Shown here: piece after piece, positions 22,099-30,754 of the stretch
How positions within the stretch are numbered: the stretch's first letter is position 1
Layout of the letters: each line of letters begins with the position of its first letter
Origin: an uncultured bacterium
Lineage (GTDB): Bacteria > Bacteroidota > Bacteroidia > Bacteroidales > Bacteroidaceae
Direction: 5' to 3'
NCBI GenBank assembly: GCA_946188155.1
Contig: CAMHUC010000005.1
Coordinates: forward strand, 34,222 to 98,221
DNA length: 64,000 nucleotides
Made by a program: the position numbers and the translations under genes
Notes under the pieces: model-generated
What the model was told of the DNA's origin: nothing
Databases searched by the model: none
What the model saw: the letters and a program-made list of their open reading frames with translations, nothing else

Positions 22099-22566
22099 AT
22101 GAAAAGAATATTTATCTTATTGTTGGTGTGCGTTTTAAATGCTGCCACGTTCGCACAATCAGTAGATGAAGCTGTGTATTGTACTGAAGTAACCTATGAA
22201 ATAAAGAGCTATAAAGGCAACTCATATACCCCGCTCATGTATCTTTGTCAGGATACCAAGACAAAAGAGTATTATCATCTATCAAATTATGAAGATTACT
22301 CCGATTCCTGCCTTGTCTTCTACTTGGGCTCTCTTGATAATACAAAAGTCATATACAAGAAAATTAATGAGTATATAATTAGCGGCGACTCCACTTTGAA
22401 TGCAACAATAAGCGATGCAAAAAATAGGAATTTCAAGCTACTGGCGCCTCAGGAAGAAAAACGAATTGGTACATTTGTAATAATACAAGAAGAGGGGGCT
22501 GATAAATGGGGCATTATATCAAAGAACCACATTCGCAATTTTACTAGAGTTTTTCCCGAAGACTGA
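22099..22566 (+). CDS. Small secreted protein of unknown function
   Basis: 155 residues with a signal peptide (MKRIFILLLVCVLNAATFA, cleavage after FAQ or FA). The mature part is beta-rich and Tyr/Lys-rich (CTEVTYEIKSYKG, YYHLSNYEDYSD) without a family I recognise. It starts 25 bp after the protease gene in the same direction, so it may be the third gene of the deiminase/protease cassette, with a strong terminator 61 bp after its stop. Low GC matches its two neighbours. Confidence 0.6.
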   Translation: MKRIFILLLVCVLNAATFAQSVDEAVYCTEVTYEIKSYKGNSYTPLMYLCQDTKTKEYYHLSNYEDYSDSCLVFYLGSLDNTKVIYKKINEYIISGDSTLNATISDAKNRNFKLLAPQEEKRIGTFVIIQEEGADKWGIISKNHIRNFTRVFPED

Positions 22567-22626
22567 GATTCACTTTATCAATATTGACTTCAAAACAAGC
22601 GAATCCACTGCTTTTTAGCTGACAAG

Positions 22627-22674
22627 AAATCAAGGGGTCGGAGAATGTGATCATTTTCTCCGACCCCTTGATTT
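22627..22674. terminator. Perfect 19-bp hairpin terminator
   Basis: Arms AAATCAAGGGGTCGGAGAA (22627-22645) and TTCTCCGACCCCTTGATTT (22656-22674) are fully complementary with a 10-base loop and a T-run after the right arm. It ends the deiminase/protease/secreted-protein transcript. Confidence 0.88.
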
Positions 22675-22870
22675 TTAAGACTGACTAAGGCATTATTCCT
22701 GCATAGAATAAGGAAAATATCACAAAAGAGATGTATTATTTGTTGGAAAAGGAAAACGTCATTATAGTCTCAATCCGAAACGATAGTTTTTGGAGGAGGA
22801 GTAGGGTAAGGTTTAGAATTAATTGTGCAGGATACAATGAAGCAAAAAGATATCTGAGATAGCTTGTAAA

Positions 22871-22914
22871 AATACGAACAAGACTTGTATGATAAAGAAA
22901 GTCTTGTTCGTATT
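22871..22914. terminator. Second hairpin terminator, between converging cassettes
   Basis: Arms AATACGAACAAGACTT (22871-22886) and AAGTCTTGTTCGTATT (22899-22914) are perfectly complementary, with A-runs and T-runs outside. It probably stops minus-strand transcription from the relaxase gene as well as any read-through. The rest of 22675-22985 holds no gene I can see. Confidence 0.8.
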
Positions 22915-22985
22915 CTTTTGGACCGTTAAACTTAGATGTTTGCTCTTATATACTCAATATCGGTTGTAAAAGACATTATTCTTAT

Positions 22986-24310
22986 CTAAATTCTGATGCC
23001 TCTTTTCAGCTCCTGTCCAAAGCCAAACTGTTCTCTAAACCATTGCATAATAGGCATCTGATTGATATGCAGGAACAGATTACGCTTCTCGTCTCTAATC
23101 ACTTGAGCTGAAACATTATTGGCAAGGGCATTTCGCCTGTACTCATTGGAGTGAAGCCAACCACTATATTTGATGGCGTGACCATGTATCAGTTTATCCG
23201 TCTGTTCTTCACTGAAACCACATTGCAGACATTCACGTTCCATATTTAGAAAATGCTTGAAACTTGGGAACCATCTGTAAGCCTTGTCTAAAATACGCTT
23301 CAAGTTGCTCACCTCGTGTTGGTGCTGCTCATTGGTGCGATTGAGTTCCCTTGCGTGGTTGTCCTTCATCTTCTGTATATCGGCGTGGAGCCTTTCAATC
23401 TGCTCATTCAAATCTTCAACCTCCCTATGCAGTTGGGCATTCTCTTTCTCTAATCGACTTACCTTGTTACCGCCAAGAAGAGAATTCACTCCATTGAGTA
23501 CACTGGTGGCAGTCTTCGTAGCGGAGTTCTTCAGTTCTTCCGTCTTAGCCTCTGCCTTGATGCGGGCAAGGTCTTTCTTTGCCTGTTCTGCCTCGGCTAT
23601 CACCAGTCTTGCCTTTTCCTGTTCTTCCAGCAGTTGGGTGATGTTCGCCTGTAAGTCCTCGCCCTGTGCAATAAGGCTGCGGTAATACTCATGCGTGGAT
23701 ATGTGCTGCGCCTCCGAGCCTTTGATGCCTCTTTGTAGTCCGTATGCTGCCATCTGCTCAGCGTAGGTATCCTGATAGCGTATCAGGTTAGCACGGTTCA
23801 TCACCTCGTCGGCACACAGACGGGGTGCAGGTGCTTTCGTCCTGTATCTCTTCTTGACGGTCTGCTCTTTCTTCTGTTTCTTGCGCTCCGTCTGCACGAT
23901 GGGGACGATGGTAGCATGGATATGCGGTGTTTCCTCATCCATGTGCAGCACGGCTGATACCACATTGTCTGCTCCGTAGGTCTTACGAAGCCAGTCAAGG
24001 TTATCTTGGCACCATTCATCGAGCCTGCCCGTCTGCTCTATCTGCTCCATGTCGGCATGGGTGCCAGTGAGCACAATGCGGATGGCCTGTACCTGGTTCT
24101 TGCCTATCTTGCGTTTTAGCCCTGCCGTATCAAGGCGGTGCTGGATGGCTGCCGTTCGGTTACGGACACCCTCGGGAACTGGATAAGTTCTCGGTTGAGG
24201 TGCGTCCTTGTCGGGTCAGCATTCTTTGGCTGCATGGTTCTCTCGATGTGGGCAGACATGCCGCTGTCCGCTCCTTTTGCTTTCTCTAAGTGTAATACTG
24301 CGTATCCCAT
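22986..24310 (-). pseudogene. MobV (Pre/Mob-type) relaxase, single frameshift
   Basis: The 5' part (from ATG 24310: MGYAVLHLEKAKG, HIERTMQPKNADPTRTHLNREL) and the 3' part (MLTGTHADMEQI, HMDEETPHIHATIVPI with the His-x-His of the relaxase site) are one MobV protein split by a frameshift near 24172-24180. Inserting one base in the TTCC-CGAG run restores PEGVRNRTAAIQHRLDTAGL and continuity. A long coiled-coil C-terminal half follows (roughly residues 230-340). MobV relaxases nick oriT and start conjugative mobilization in Bacteroidetes elements. As written the enzyme lacks its N-terminal region in frame and should be inactive. A sequencing error in a short C/G run cannot be excluded. Confidence 0.8.
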
Positions 24311-24425
24311 TCGCTTGTTTAGATTTATTCGTTTGACATTTCGTTTCGTTGGTCTCTTGTCTCTGTCTGTGTTCGGCTTATGCTGACGGTCTTGGCAGGG
24401 TGTCCAAAGGGATGCAACACCTCGG

Positions 24426-24483
24426 CCTATTGGGGATTTTTAGCACTAACTTGTTTGTGCGGCTCGAAAAATCCCCTAATAGG
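24426..24483. other. Candidate oriT hairpin upstream of mobV
   Basis: Arms CCTATTGGGGATTTTT (24426-24441) and AAAAATCCCCTAATAGG (24467-24483) form a 16-17 bp stem with one bulged base around a 25-base loop. It lies 116 bp upstream of the relaxase start, where oriT sits in many MobV elements. No nic-site consensus was confirmed. Confidence 0.5.
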
Positions 24484-24614
24484 CTACGGTATTTCCCGCC
24501 TCGTGGAAATATCCGTACCTGCGCCAGCATCAAGTCCGTCGTATATTGCAGAACAGTGTGCCTCGTCCTCTGTGAGACGATGTTTCCTCTTTTTGACTGT
24601 AGGGAAGTTGCAAT

Positions 24615-24702
24615 GGACGGATGGACTAAAGGAGGGATAGACGTTGTGTGTTGGAGCGTTCCATCGTTCCAACACACTATCTATCCTCCTAAAAGTCCGT
24701 CC
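24615..24702. repeat. Large imperfect inverted repeat in the mobilization region
   Basis: Left arm 24615-24655 and right arm 24667-24702 match over ~35 bp with a few gaps, including GTGTGTTGGA against TTCCAACACAC and GGACGGA against GTCCGTCC. Together with the hairpin at 24426 it fills the gene-free 24311-24726 interval and could be part of oriT or a replication/processing site. Confidence 0.55.
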
Positions 24703-24726
24703 TTATTCTCTCTGCCGCTATTGCTG

Positions 24727-25097
24727 CTAATTCCCTTTCCCTGTTGTTGCTGTCAGAATCACCTCAAATGGCTTGTAGTCACGGCTGATACGCTCCATCA
24801 ATTCCCTGCGGACTGCCCTTGCCTGATAGGAATTAAGTCGGAAGGCAAGCAAAAGAACGACCTCCATATTATATACGGTGACATACAAGTTGTCTCTCTT
24901 CTTGATTGTCCGCTCTGCCTCATAGGACTTTATCAGTTCTTCTTTGTAGAGGGCTTTGATGGCATTCCTCAGTTTGGGAATGAATACTCCGAACAAGTCC
25001 ACCATCTCGGACTCGCTCATCCAAATCTCCCCACTTGGTATAGTCAGTTCTGTATACCCGCTTACTCACTCCACTTAATGATGTTTCTTTCTTCCAT
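24727..25097 (-). pseudogene. RhuM-like small protein between integrase and mobV, probable frameshift
   Basis: The in-frame ATG at 25020 gives a 97-residue protein (MSESEMVDLFGVFIPKLR, then YNMEVVLLLAFRLNS) resembling the helix-turn-helix part of RhuM/virulence-type proteins seen in Bacteroidetes mobile elements. Upstream the same frame still reads like protein (GYTELTIPSGEIW) but has no start. A proper start (MEERNIIKWSE, ATG at 25097, 4 bp after the integrase stop) is one base out of frame. A one-base loss near 25063 explains both. If the short form is used, CDS 24727-25020 could still be functional. Its role, perhaps DNA binding at oriT or att, is unknown. Confidence 0.55.
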
Positions 25098-25101
25098 GCG
25101 T

Positions 25102-26331
25102 CTATGCTCTTTTGTTGTTACTAAATGACAGGTTTAACTTATTACCCAACATGGTCAGGTCATTGTCTAACTTCTGCGTGGTGATGCGGGCATATATCTG
25201 GGTGGTAACGATGTTCGTATGTCCCAATACTCGACTTACACTCTCTATGGGCATGCCATTGGTTAAAGCCATGGTGGCAAATCCATGGCGAGCGCAGTGA
25301 GCCGAAATTGGCTTGTCAATGCCACACTCTTTCATTACTGGCTTCAACTTCTTGCATACGTTCCAGTAGTTGACTTCGCCGAAAACGGATTTGGGATTCT
25401 CCTTCGGAAAGTCACGGTAGCGATTGATAATCTGTAAGGGAACAGCCAGCAGTTTCACCTGATAGGGTACACCTGTCTTATGACGCTTGCCGACAATCCA
25501 TTTCTCACCATTCACCTCCACGATGTTGTCCGTTGTCAGTTCCTTCAAGTCCACAAACGAGAGAGCGGTGAAGTTCATGAACACGAAGAGGTCACGGACG
25601 AAGGCGAGACTGGCATCTTCAAACTCATGCGCCATTACCGTCTTCGGTTCCTCTTCTGTCAGAAAAGTACGCTCCTTGCACTTGGGACTGATATGAAACT
25701 GAGCAAACACGTTGCGCTGTATCTTGCCGTTGTCATGGGCACGGCCTACGACTCCTTTCAAATGCATACATGTCAACCAGATGGTGGAACTGGCCAGACC
25801 TCGGTCATTGCTGAGATAGACGGCAAACTCCTTGATGAAATCTGGTGTCAGTTCCTGCATGGATATGTCATTGCGACGGAAATTCATCTGAAGGAAATCT
25901 GCCACATAGTTTCTCGACCTCACTTGCAGTTTGTATGTTCCCAAAGCCCTGTCCTTGCCTACGCCCCTTTTCAGACTGGCAATGTCCTTATCGAATGCGC
26001 CCAGCAGGGTTTCGTATTCACTGCCGAAACCTTGATAGGCATTGCGCACCATCTCAGCCGTGACGAATGCCTCACGGTCTGACAAGTGTTGGTAGTGCTT
26101 GATGATCTGTGCCTTGATGTTGTCAAGGTCACGGTTCAGGTCAAGTGCTTCCCTGCTTCTGCCCTTGGCACAGTTACCCTTCGCGTCCCACAACGATAAT
26201 GGGATGCTCCGCTTGCAACTGAACTGGCTCTGTGTTCCGTTGATGGTGATTCTGCCCATCACTGGCACGATGCCGTTCTTTACCTTACTCTTGTTCGCAT
26301 AGAACAATACCGAAAAAGTGCTTCTACTCAT
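25102..26331 (-). CDS. Tyrosine recombinase / integrase of a mobilizable element (409 aa)
   Basis: Bacteroidetes-type site-specific integrase with an N-terminal Arm-DNA-binding domain (residues 1-100), a SAM-like core-binding domain (about 105-210) and a catalytic domain. Catalytic residues are K285 (GKRHKTG), H345-x-x-R348 (SAHCARHGF), H371 (LGHTNI) and nucleophile Y380 (TTQIYARI). At the usual first-Arg position the segment reads FTALSFVDLKEL with Ser258, as in CTnDOT-type integrases. The gene is intact and oriented with its 5' end outwards, as expected near one end of the element. No tRNA gene adjoins it. Neighbours (RhuM-like, oriT region, MobV) make this an integrative mobilizable element, with the other end somewhere left of 20.6 kb. 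Confidence 0.9.
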   Translation of the reverse strand: MSRSTFSVLFYANKSKVKNGIVPVMGRITINGTQSQFSCKRSIPLSLWDAKGNCAKGRSREALDLNRDLDNIKAQIIKHYQHLSDREAFVTAEMVRNAYQGFGSEYETLLGAFDKDIASLKRGVGKDRALGTYKLQVRSRNYVADFLQMNFRRNDISMQELTPDFIKEFAVYLSNDRGLASSTIWLTCMHLKGVVGRAHDNGKIQRNVFAQFHISPKCKERTFLTEEEPKTVMAHEFEDASLAFVRDLFVFMNFTALSFVDLKELTTDNIVEVNGEKWIVGKRHKTGVPYQVKLLAVPLQIINRYRDFPKENPKSVFGEVNYWNVCKKLKPVMKECGIDKPISAHCARHGFATMALTNGMPIESVSRVLGHTNIVTTQIYARITTQKLDNDLTMLGNKLNLSFSNNKRA

Positions 26332-26697
26332 CTTCTAATTCCTTTTAAAATTCGGGCTGCAAAAGTAATACCATTCTGGGAATAAATTGCTATGCAAATC
26401 ACGGCAGATTTAGGAAAGAAAAACGCAGAATGTGAAAACGGTTCGAACTGCCGGGAAATGCCTTGATTTGCACAGACCGTCAAGAAAGTTTAACTATCCG
26501 ACATGAGGCAATCTGGGTTACGAATAAGAAACCTAATTCGTTCCGCAATCCGCCTTGATTTGCGTAGTGGCATCTTGCGGACTTTCCTCAATTTTCCTCT
26601 AAATGCCTTTATTTATGGGCTGAACTGCGTTAATCATCCAAAAATGCTTTCGTATGTCAGCATTATTTTGTATATTTGCACGCAAAATCGGAAAGCT
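26332..26697. other. Gene-free region outside the integrase, with direct repeats
   Basis: No gene is visible. The 12-bp sequence GCCTTGATTTGC occurs at 26460-26471 and 26552-26563 in the same orientation, with TGCAAATCA at 26384 as an inverted partial copy. These are plausible integrase arm sites or an att region, but I found no matching core at the left side of the island. A TATATTTG promoter (26671-26678) serves the next gene. Confidence 0.4.
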
Positions 26698-28296
26698 ATG
26701 GCAGAGAAGAGAGGTTACGGCATAGGCCTGCAGTGGTTCCCCGACTTCATCAAGCGCGGGGCCATCTATGTGGACAAGACGGAGTACGTCTACAAGATGG
26801 CGCATTCGAATGCGAAGAATTTCTTCCTGAGCCGCCCCAGGCGGTTCGGCAAGTCACTCTTAGTGAGCACCCTCGAAGCCTACTTCAGCGGGCGCAGGGA
26901 GCTGTTCAAGGGGCTGGCCATCGACAGTCTGGAGAAGGAATGGGTGGAATATCCCGTCATCCACCTCGACCTGAGCAGCGGCAAGTACTACGAGCTGGCG
27001 CGGCTCCACGGCACCATCAGCAATATGCTAAGGCATGAAGAGGAGAAATGGAACATCGCCAATGTGGAAGACCCCTATAATTATGATGCGCGCCTGAGCA
27101 ACCTTATTCTGGCTGCTTACAAACAGACAGGCCGCGAGGTGGTGGTGCTCATCGACGAGTACGACGCGCCGATGCTCGACAGCATCGCCAAGCCCGACCT
27201 GCAGGACCAGATACGCGACCGCATCCGCAACCTGTTCTCACCGCTGAAGGCACAGGCGCAGTACCTCCGCTTCGTGTTCCTGACAGGCATCTCGAAGTTC
27301 TCGCAGCTATCAGTGTTCAGCGAGCTGAACAATCTGAACATCCTGACCTTCGACCCCGAGTACGAAGGCTGCTGCGGCATCACCGAGGAGGAGCTGCTGA
27401 CACAGCTGAAGCCCGACATCGAGTGGCTCAGCGAGGCATCGGGGCTATATGGTGGCAAGAAGTTGGACTACGACGAGACGGTGGCTGCCCTGAAGCGGAA
27501 GTACGACGGATACCACTTCTCCAGAAGAATGACCGACATCTACAATCCCTGGAGCCTGTTCTACGCCTTCGATACCGGTGAAATCGGCAATTACTGGTTC
27601 TCTACCGGCACCCCCTCCTCGCTCATCAACCTGATGCGGGTAAAGCAGTTCAACATGCCCGAGCTGGAGAACATTGAGACCAATATGGCCCAGTTTGATG
27701 CACCCACCGAGCGCATCAGCGACCCGGTGCCCGTGCTCTTCCAGAGCGGCTACCTGACCATCAAAGGCTACAACCCTGACAGCGGCCGCTATCTGCTGGG
27801 CTTCCCCAATGAGGAGGTATACAGGGGATTTGCCGACTCGCTCTACAACTACTATGCTCCTGACTACATCGGCAGCAGCTACCGCATGGATGGTGTCATG
27901 TGGGACCTGCGCCTGAAGAAGATCACCTTCGAGCAGTTCCTCGAGGCCGTTCGCAAGTGGTACGCGGGCATACCATACTCCATCACCAGCCAGAACCAGA
28001 ACGAGCAGTTCTACCAGTCGCTCTTCTACTCGCTGATGGTGGGCGTGGGGGCGGACGTGCATGCCGAGGAGCAGACCAGCGACGGGCGGATGGACATCTC
28101 GCTGAAGATGCAGGATGCCATCTACATCCTGGAGTTCAAGTACGACAAGACCACCGAGGAGGCCATGGAGCAGATCTGCCGCAAGGACTATGCCGTGCGC
28201 TTCGCCGCCGACCCGCGCCCCGTGTACGCCGTGGCCCTGAACATCGATGCCCGGCGGCGCACCATCGAGGGCTACGAGATAACCCAACTAACATAA
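26698..28296 (+). CDS. AAA-ATPase-like / PD-(D/E)XK nuclease fusion (PF09820 type)
   Basis: 532 residues. N-terminal ATPase-like domain: FIKRGAIYVDKTEYVYKM, then Walker A-like SRPRRFGKSLLVSTLEAYF (GKS near residue 50) and Walker B-like VVVLIDEYDAPM (near 150), followed by FLTGISKFSQLSVFSELNN. C-terminal PDDEXK_9-type nuclease fold: the D of SDGRMDISL and E-x-K of YILEFKYDK near residues 465-485. The family is abundant in gut Bacteroidetes and often multicopy; its function is unsettled (mobile nuclease or toxin-like). ATG 26698 is chosen because TATATTTG at 26671-26678 is the only promoter-like element; longer frames begin upstream of it. The motifs appear intact. Confidence 0.85.
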   Translation: MAEKRGYGIGLQWFPDFIKRGAIYVDKTEYVYKMAHSNAKNFFLSRPRRFGKSLLVSTLEAYFSGRRELFKGLAIDSLEKEWVEYPVIHLDLSSGKYYELARLHGTISNMLRHEEEKWNIANVEDPYNYDARLSNLILAAYKQTGREVVVLIDEYDAPMLDSIAKPDLQDQIRDRIRNLFSPLKAQAQYLRFVFLTGISKFSQLSVFSELNNLNILTFDPEYEGCCGITEEELLTQLKPDIEWLSEASGLYGGKKLDYDETVAALKRKYDGYHFSRRMTDIYNPWSLFYAFDTGEIGNYWFSTGTPSSLINLMRVKQFNMPELENIETNMAQFDAPTERISDPVPVLFQSGYLTIKGYNPDSGRYLLGFPNEEVYRGFADSLYNYYAPDYIGSSYRMDGVMWDLRLKKITFEQFLEAVRKWYAGIPYSITSQNQNEQFYQSLFYSLMVGVGADVHAEEQTSDGRMDISLKMQDAIYILEFKYDKTTEEAMEQICRKDYAVRFAADPRPVYAVALNIDARRRTIEGYEITQLT

Positions 28297-28359
28297 CGAC
28301 GGCCGACGGCTCTGTATGCTTTTCTTGAGTCTCAGAAGAAACATTCACCTTTGCACCCG

Positions 28360-29508
28360 ATGATACAGTCGATACTTACCACCCTGCCGATGCTGGTGTG
28401 CGCCATACTCACGACACTGCTCGCCCTGAGCCTCTACAGAGACCAGGACGGGCCGCGCTGCCGCCTGTTGGTGTTCATGGCTGCGGCCACCCTGCTCTAC
28501 ACGGCCCACTGCATCTACTTCAACGGCCTGCGGCAGGCCATACCCTTCAGCGACACCGTATACTGCTTCTGCAACCCGGCAGTCTTTCCACTATACTATA
28601 TCTATATAGAAGAGCTGACGCAACGCCACCCCGACCGCCGGTGGCAGGCACTGCTGCTGGTGCCCGCCGGGCTGTGCTCACTGACGGTGGGCACGCTCTA
28701 CCTGCTGATGAGCCCGACGGAGACGGCGACGTTCGTCAGCCACTACCTGTACCACGACGAGTACGCCGCGCTCAGCGGACTGGCCTGGTGGCAGGGTGCG
28801 GCCCACCTGATGGTGAAAATCGTGTTCGCCCTGGAGATACCGCCCGTCCTCATACTGGGCTGGCGGCACATCACGCACTACAACCTGATCGTGGAGCAGA
28901 ACTACTCCGACACCGACGACAAGACGCTCTCGCCCATCAAGTCGCTGCTGGTGCTCTTCGTCATAACCTCGGCAGTGTCGTTCGCCTGCAACGTCATCGG
29001 GCGCTACCGCTTCGCCGACTCCCTGTGGCTGCTGGCCGTGCCGTCGGTCACCTTCTCGCTGCTCATCCTGCTCATCGGCCACATCGGCCTGCAGCAGCGC
29101 TTCCACATCAGGAACATGGACGAGAATGCCGAAGAGCTGTCGCCCGCCGTGGTACAACCGCAAAGCGAGGGGCAGGGCTGGCTGCGCGAGGGTCTGCGGC
29201 AGCTGATGGAGTCGGAGCATATCTACCTGCAGCCCAACCTGAAGCTGGAGGACCTGGCGCGGCGGCTGAACACCAACCGTGCCTACATCTACAACGTGAT
29301 CAATGTGGAGAACGGCGTATCGTTCTCCGAGTTCATCAACCGCCGCCGCATCGAGCATGCCGCCCAGCAAATCCAGCAGAACCCGAAGGCGCTGCTGTCA
29401 GACGTGGCAACGATGTCGGGCTTCGCCTCGCCGAGTGCCTTCTACCGCAACTTCAAGCAGTTCATGGGCTGCACGCCCAGTGAGTACCAGGCGAGATTTG
29501 ATGTTTGA
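28360..29508 (+). CDS. Membrane-anchored AraC-family regulator
   Basis: About 382 residues: seven or so hydrophobic helices in the first 245 residues and a C-terminal AraC HTH pair (LKLEDLARRLNTNRAYIYNVIN, then SDVATMSGFASPSAFYRNFKQFMGCTPSEYQ, each part of the classic motif). Such proteins are thought to sense an envelope or small-molecule signal and bind DNA from the membrane. A CACCTTTGCACCCG element directly precedes ATG 28360; a TTG at 28351 lies inside that promoter and is rejected as the start. The transcript would be nearly leaderless. It stands upstream of GT87 and GT2 genes, which are possible targets. The stop region merges into a GATTTGAGATTT phrase repeat. Confidence 0.82.
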   Translation: MIQSILTTLPMLVCAILTTLLALSLYRDQDGPRCRLLVFMAAATLLYTAHCIYFNGLRQAIPFSDTVYCFCNPAVFPLYYIYIEELTQRHPDRRWQALLLVPAGLCSLTVGTLYLLMSPTETATFVSHYLYHDEYAALSGLAWWQGAAHLMVKIVFALEIPPVLILGWRHITHYNLIVEQNYSDTDDKTLSPIKSLLVLFVITSAVSFACNVIGRYRFADSLWLLAVPSVTFSLLILLIGHIGLQQRFHIRNMDENAEELSPAVVQPQSEGQGWLREGLRQLMESEHIYLQPNLKLEDLARRLNTNRAYIYNVINVENGVSFSEFINRRRIEHAAQQIQQNPKALLSDVATMSGFASPSAFYRNFKQFMGCTPSEYQARFDV

Positions 29509-29522
29509 GATTTGAGATTTAT
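29499..29522 (+). repeat. GTTTGAGATTTGAGATTT junction repeat
   Basis: GATTTGATGTTTGAGATTTG and a further AGATTT link the stop codon of the regulator (TGA 29506-29508, inside the repeat) to the start of the GT87 gene. Confidence 0.65.
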
Positions 29523-30711
29523 GAAAGGATATATCATGCGGATGAAGGCCTTCGTGGAGAGGCCGTTCTTCAGCGACAACCGCACGCTGCTGGGGCTGTG
29601 GCTGCTACTGGCGGTGATCGGGGCCGTGGCGAAGCTGCACAGCTGCAACAACTTCCTGGTGTTCCGGGGAGCCTTCTGGCATACGTGGAACCAGCTGTCG
29701 CTCTATGCCCCCTACCCCGCCGAGTATAACGACACGTTCTACTACGGCCCGGTGTTCTCGCTGCTCATCGCGCCCTTCGCCGTCACGCCGCCGTTCGTGG
29801 GGCTGCTGCTGTGGCTGCTGCTGCTCACGCTGGCCCTCTGGCTGGCCGTGCGCCACTCGGAGTTCACGCACCGACAGCAGGTGTTCATCTGGTGGTTCTG
29901 TGCCCACGAGCTGCTCACGGCACTCTACATGCAGCAGTTCAACATCGCCATCGCCGCCATCATCCTCGCGTCCTACTACCTCATCCGGCGCGAGAAGGAC
30001 TTCTGGGCGGCCTTCGCCATCATGCTCGGCACGATGGTGAAGCTCTACGGCATCGTGGGGCTGGCGTTCCTGTTCTTCTCGCGCCATCGGGCGAGGCTGT
30101 TGGCGTCGTGCCTCTTCTGGGGGGCGGTGATGTTCGTTGCGCCGATGCTCATCAGCAGCCCGGAGTACGTCATCGGGCAGTATCAGGAGTGGCTGGCGGC
30201 CCTGACCTCGAAGAACGGTGAGAACATCGGCTCGATAGCGCAGAACATCTCCACCTTGGGCCTCTTCCGCCGCATCAGCGGCAACACGGCGTACAGCGAC
30301 CTGTGGATCATCGGGCCCGCCCTGCTGATGTTCGCCATCCCCTACCTGCGCGTCGGCCAGTACCGGCACAAGGGCTTCAGGCAGACGCTGCTGGCATCGG
30401 TGCTGATGTTCACCGTGCTATTCAGCACCGGATCGGAGTCGAGCGGCTACATCATCGCACTGGTGGGCGTGGTCGTCTGGTACACGGCGGCACCCTGGCA
30501 GCGCAGCCGGTGGGACGTCGGACTGATGGTGTTCGCCTTCGTGCTGACGAGCCTCTCGCCGAGCGACCTCTTCCCGGCCTATCTGCGCCGCGAGTGGGTG
30601 CAGCCCTACGCGCTGAAGGCCCTGCCCGTGACGCTCATCTGGCTGAAGCTGTGCTACGAGATGTGCTTCCGGGAGTACGCGCCCGAAAATCACCAAATAG
30701 CAAAATCGTAA
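29521..30711 (+). CDS. GT87-family (DUF2029) polyprenyl-linked mannosyltransferase-type protein
   Basis: About 396 residues with nine to ten membrane spans; the GT-C fold of DUF2029/GT87 uses polyprenyl-phosphate sugars. A periplasmic loop near residue 65 reads PYPAEYNDTFYYGPVFSLL, matching the (E/D)Y-x-YGP segment of the family, and FWAAFAIMLGTMVKLYG gives the conserved K in a membrane helix. It is about half identical by eye to the protein at 32767-34023, its paralogue on the other strand. Start options are ATG 29521, 29536 and 29542; 29521 is 12 bp after the previous stop. A GT2 polyprenyl-phosphate glycosyltransferase follows and may provide its donor. Confidence 0.8.
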   Translation: MKGYIMRMKAFVERPFFSDNRTLLGLWLLLAVIGAVAKLHSCNNFLVFRGAFWHTWNQLSLYAPYPAEYNDTFYYGPVFSLLIAPFAVTPPFVGLLLWLLLLTLALWLAVRHSEFTHRQQVFIWWFCAHELLTALYMQQFNIAIAAIILASYYLIRREKDFWAAFAIMLGTMVKLYGIVGLAFLFFSRHRARLLASCLFWGAVMFVAPMLISSPEYVIGQYQEWLAALTSKNGENIGSIAQNISTLGLFRRISGNTAYSDLWIIGPALLMFAIPYLRVGQYRHKGFRQTLLASVLMFTVLFSTGSESSGYIIALVGVVVWYTAAPWQRSRWDVGLMVFAFVLTSLSPSDLFPAYLRREWVQPYALKALPVTLIWLKLCYEMCFREYAPENHQIAKS

Positions 30712-30750
30712 ATAAATAGTAAATCGTAAATAAATAGAATCGTAAATAAC
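30708..30750 (+). repeat. CGTAAATAAATAG junction repeat
   Basis: Three units of CGTAAATAAATAGTAAAT-type sequence start inside the stop codon of the GT87 gene and end just before the GTG start of the next gene. Each unit contains TAA and TAG stops. Confidence 0.75.
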
Positions 30751-30754
30751 AGAG

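Noticed and set aside
24165..24185. Programmed ribosomal frameshift in mobV
   Set aside because: No slippery heptamer with a following stem at the shift and MobV relaxases are made from a single frame; a mutation or sequence error is simpler.
24349..25128. Plus-strand open frame across the mobilization hairpins and the RhuM-like gene
   Set aside because: Protein is Cys/Phe/Ser-rich without family features and runs antisense to the conserved small gene; the hairpin content explains the region better.
26430..26460. tRNA-like GGTTCGAACTGCC near the integrase
   Set aside because: No acceptor, D or anticodon arm can be formed around it; not a tRNA gene.
28351..28360. TTG start at 28351 for the AraC-type regulator
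   Set aside because: The codon is part of the TTTG promoter element; the ATG at 28360 fits better.
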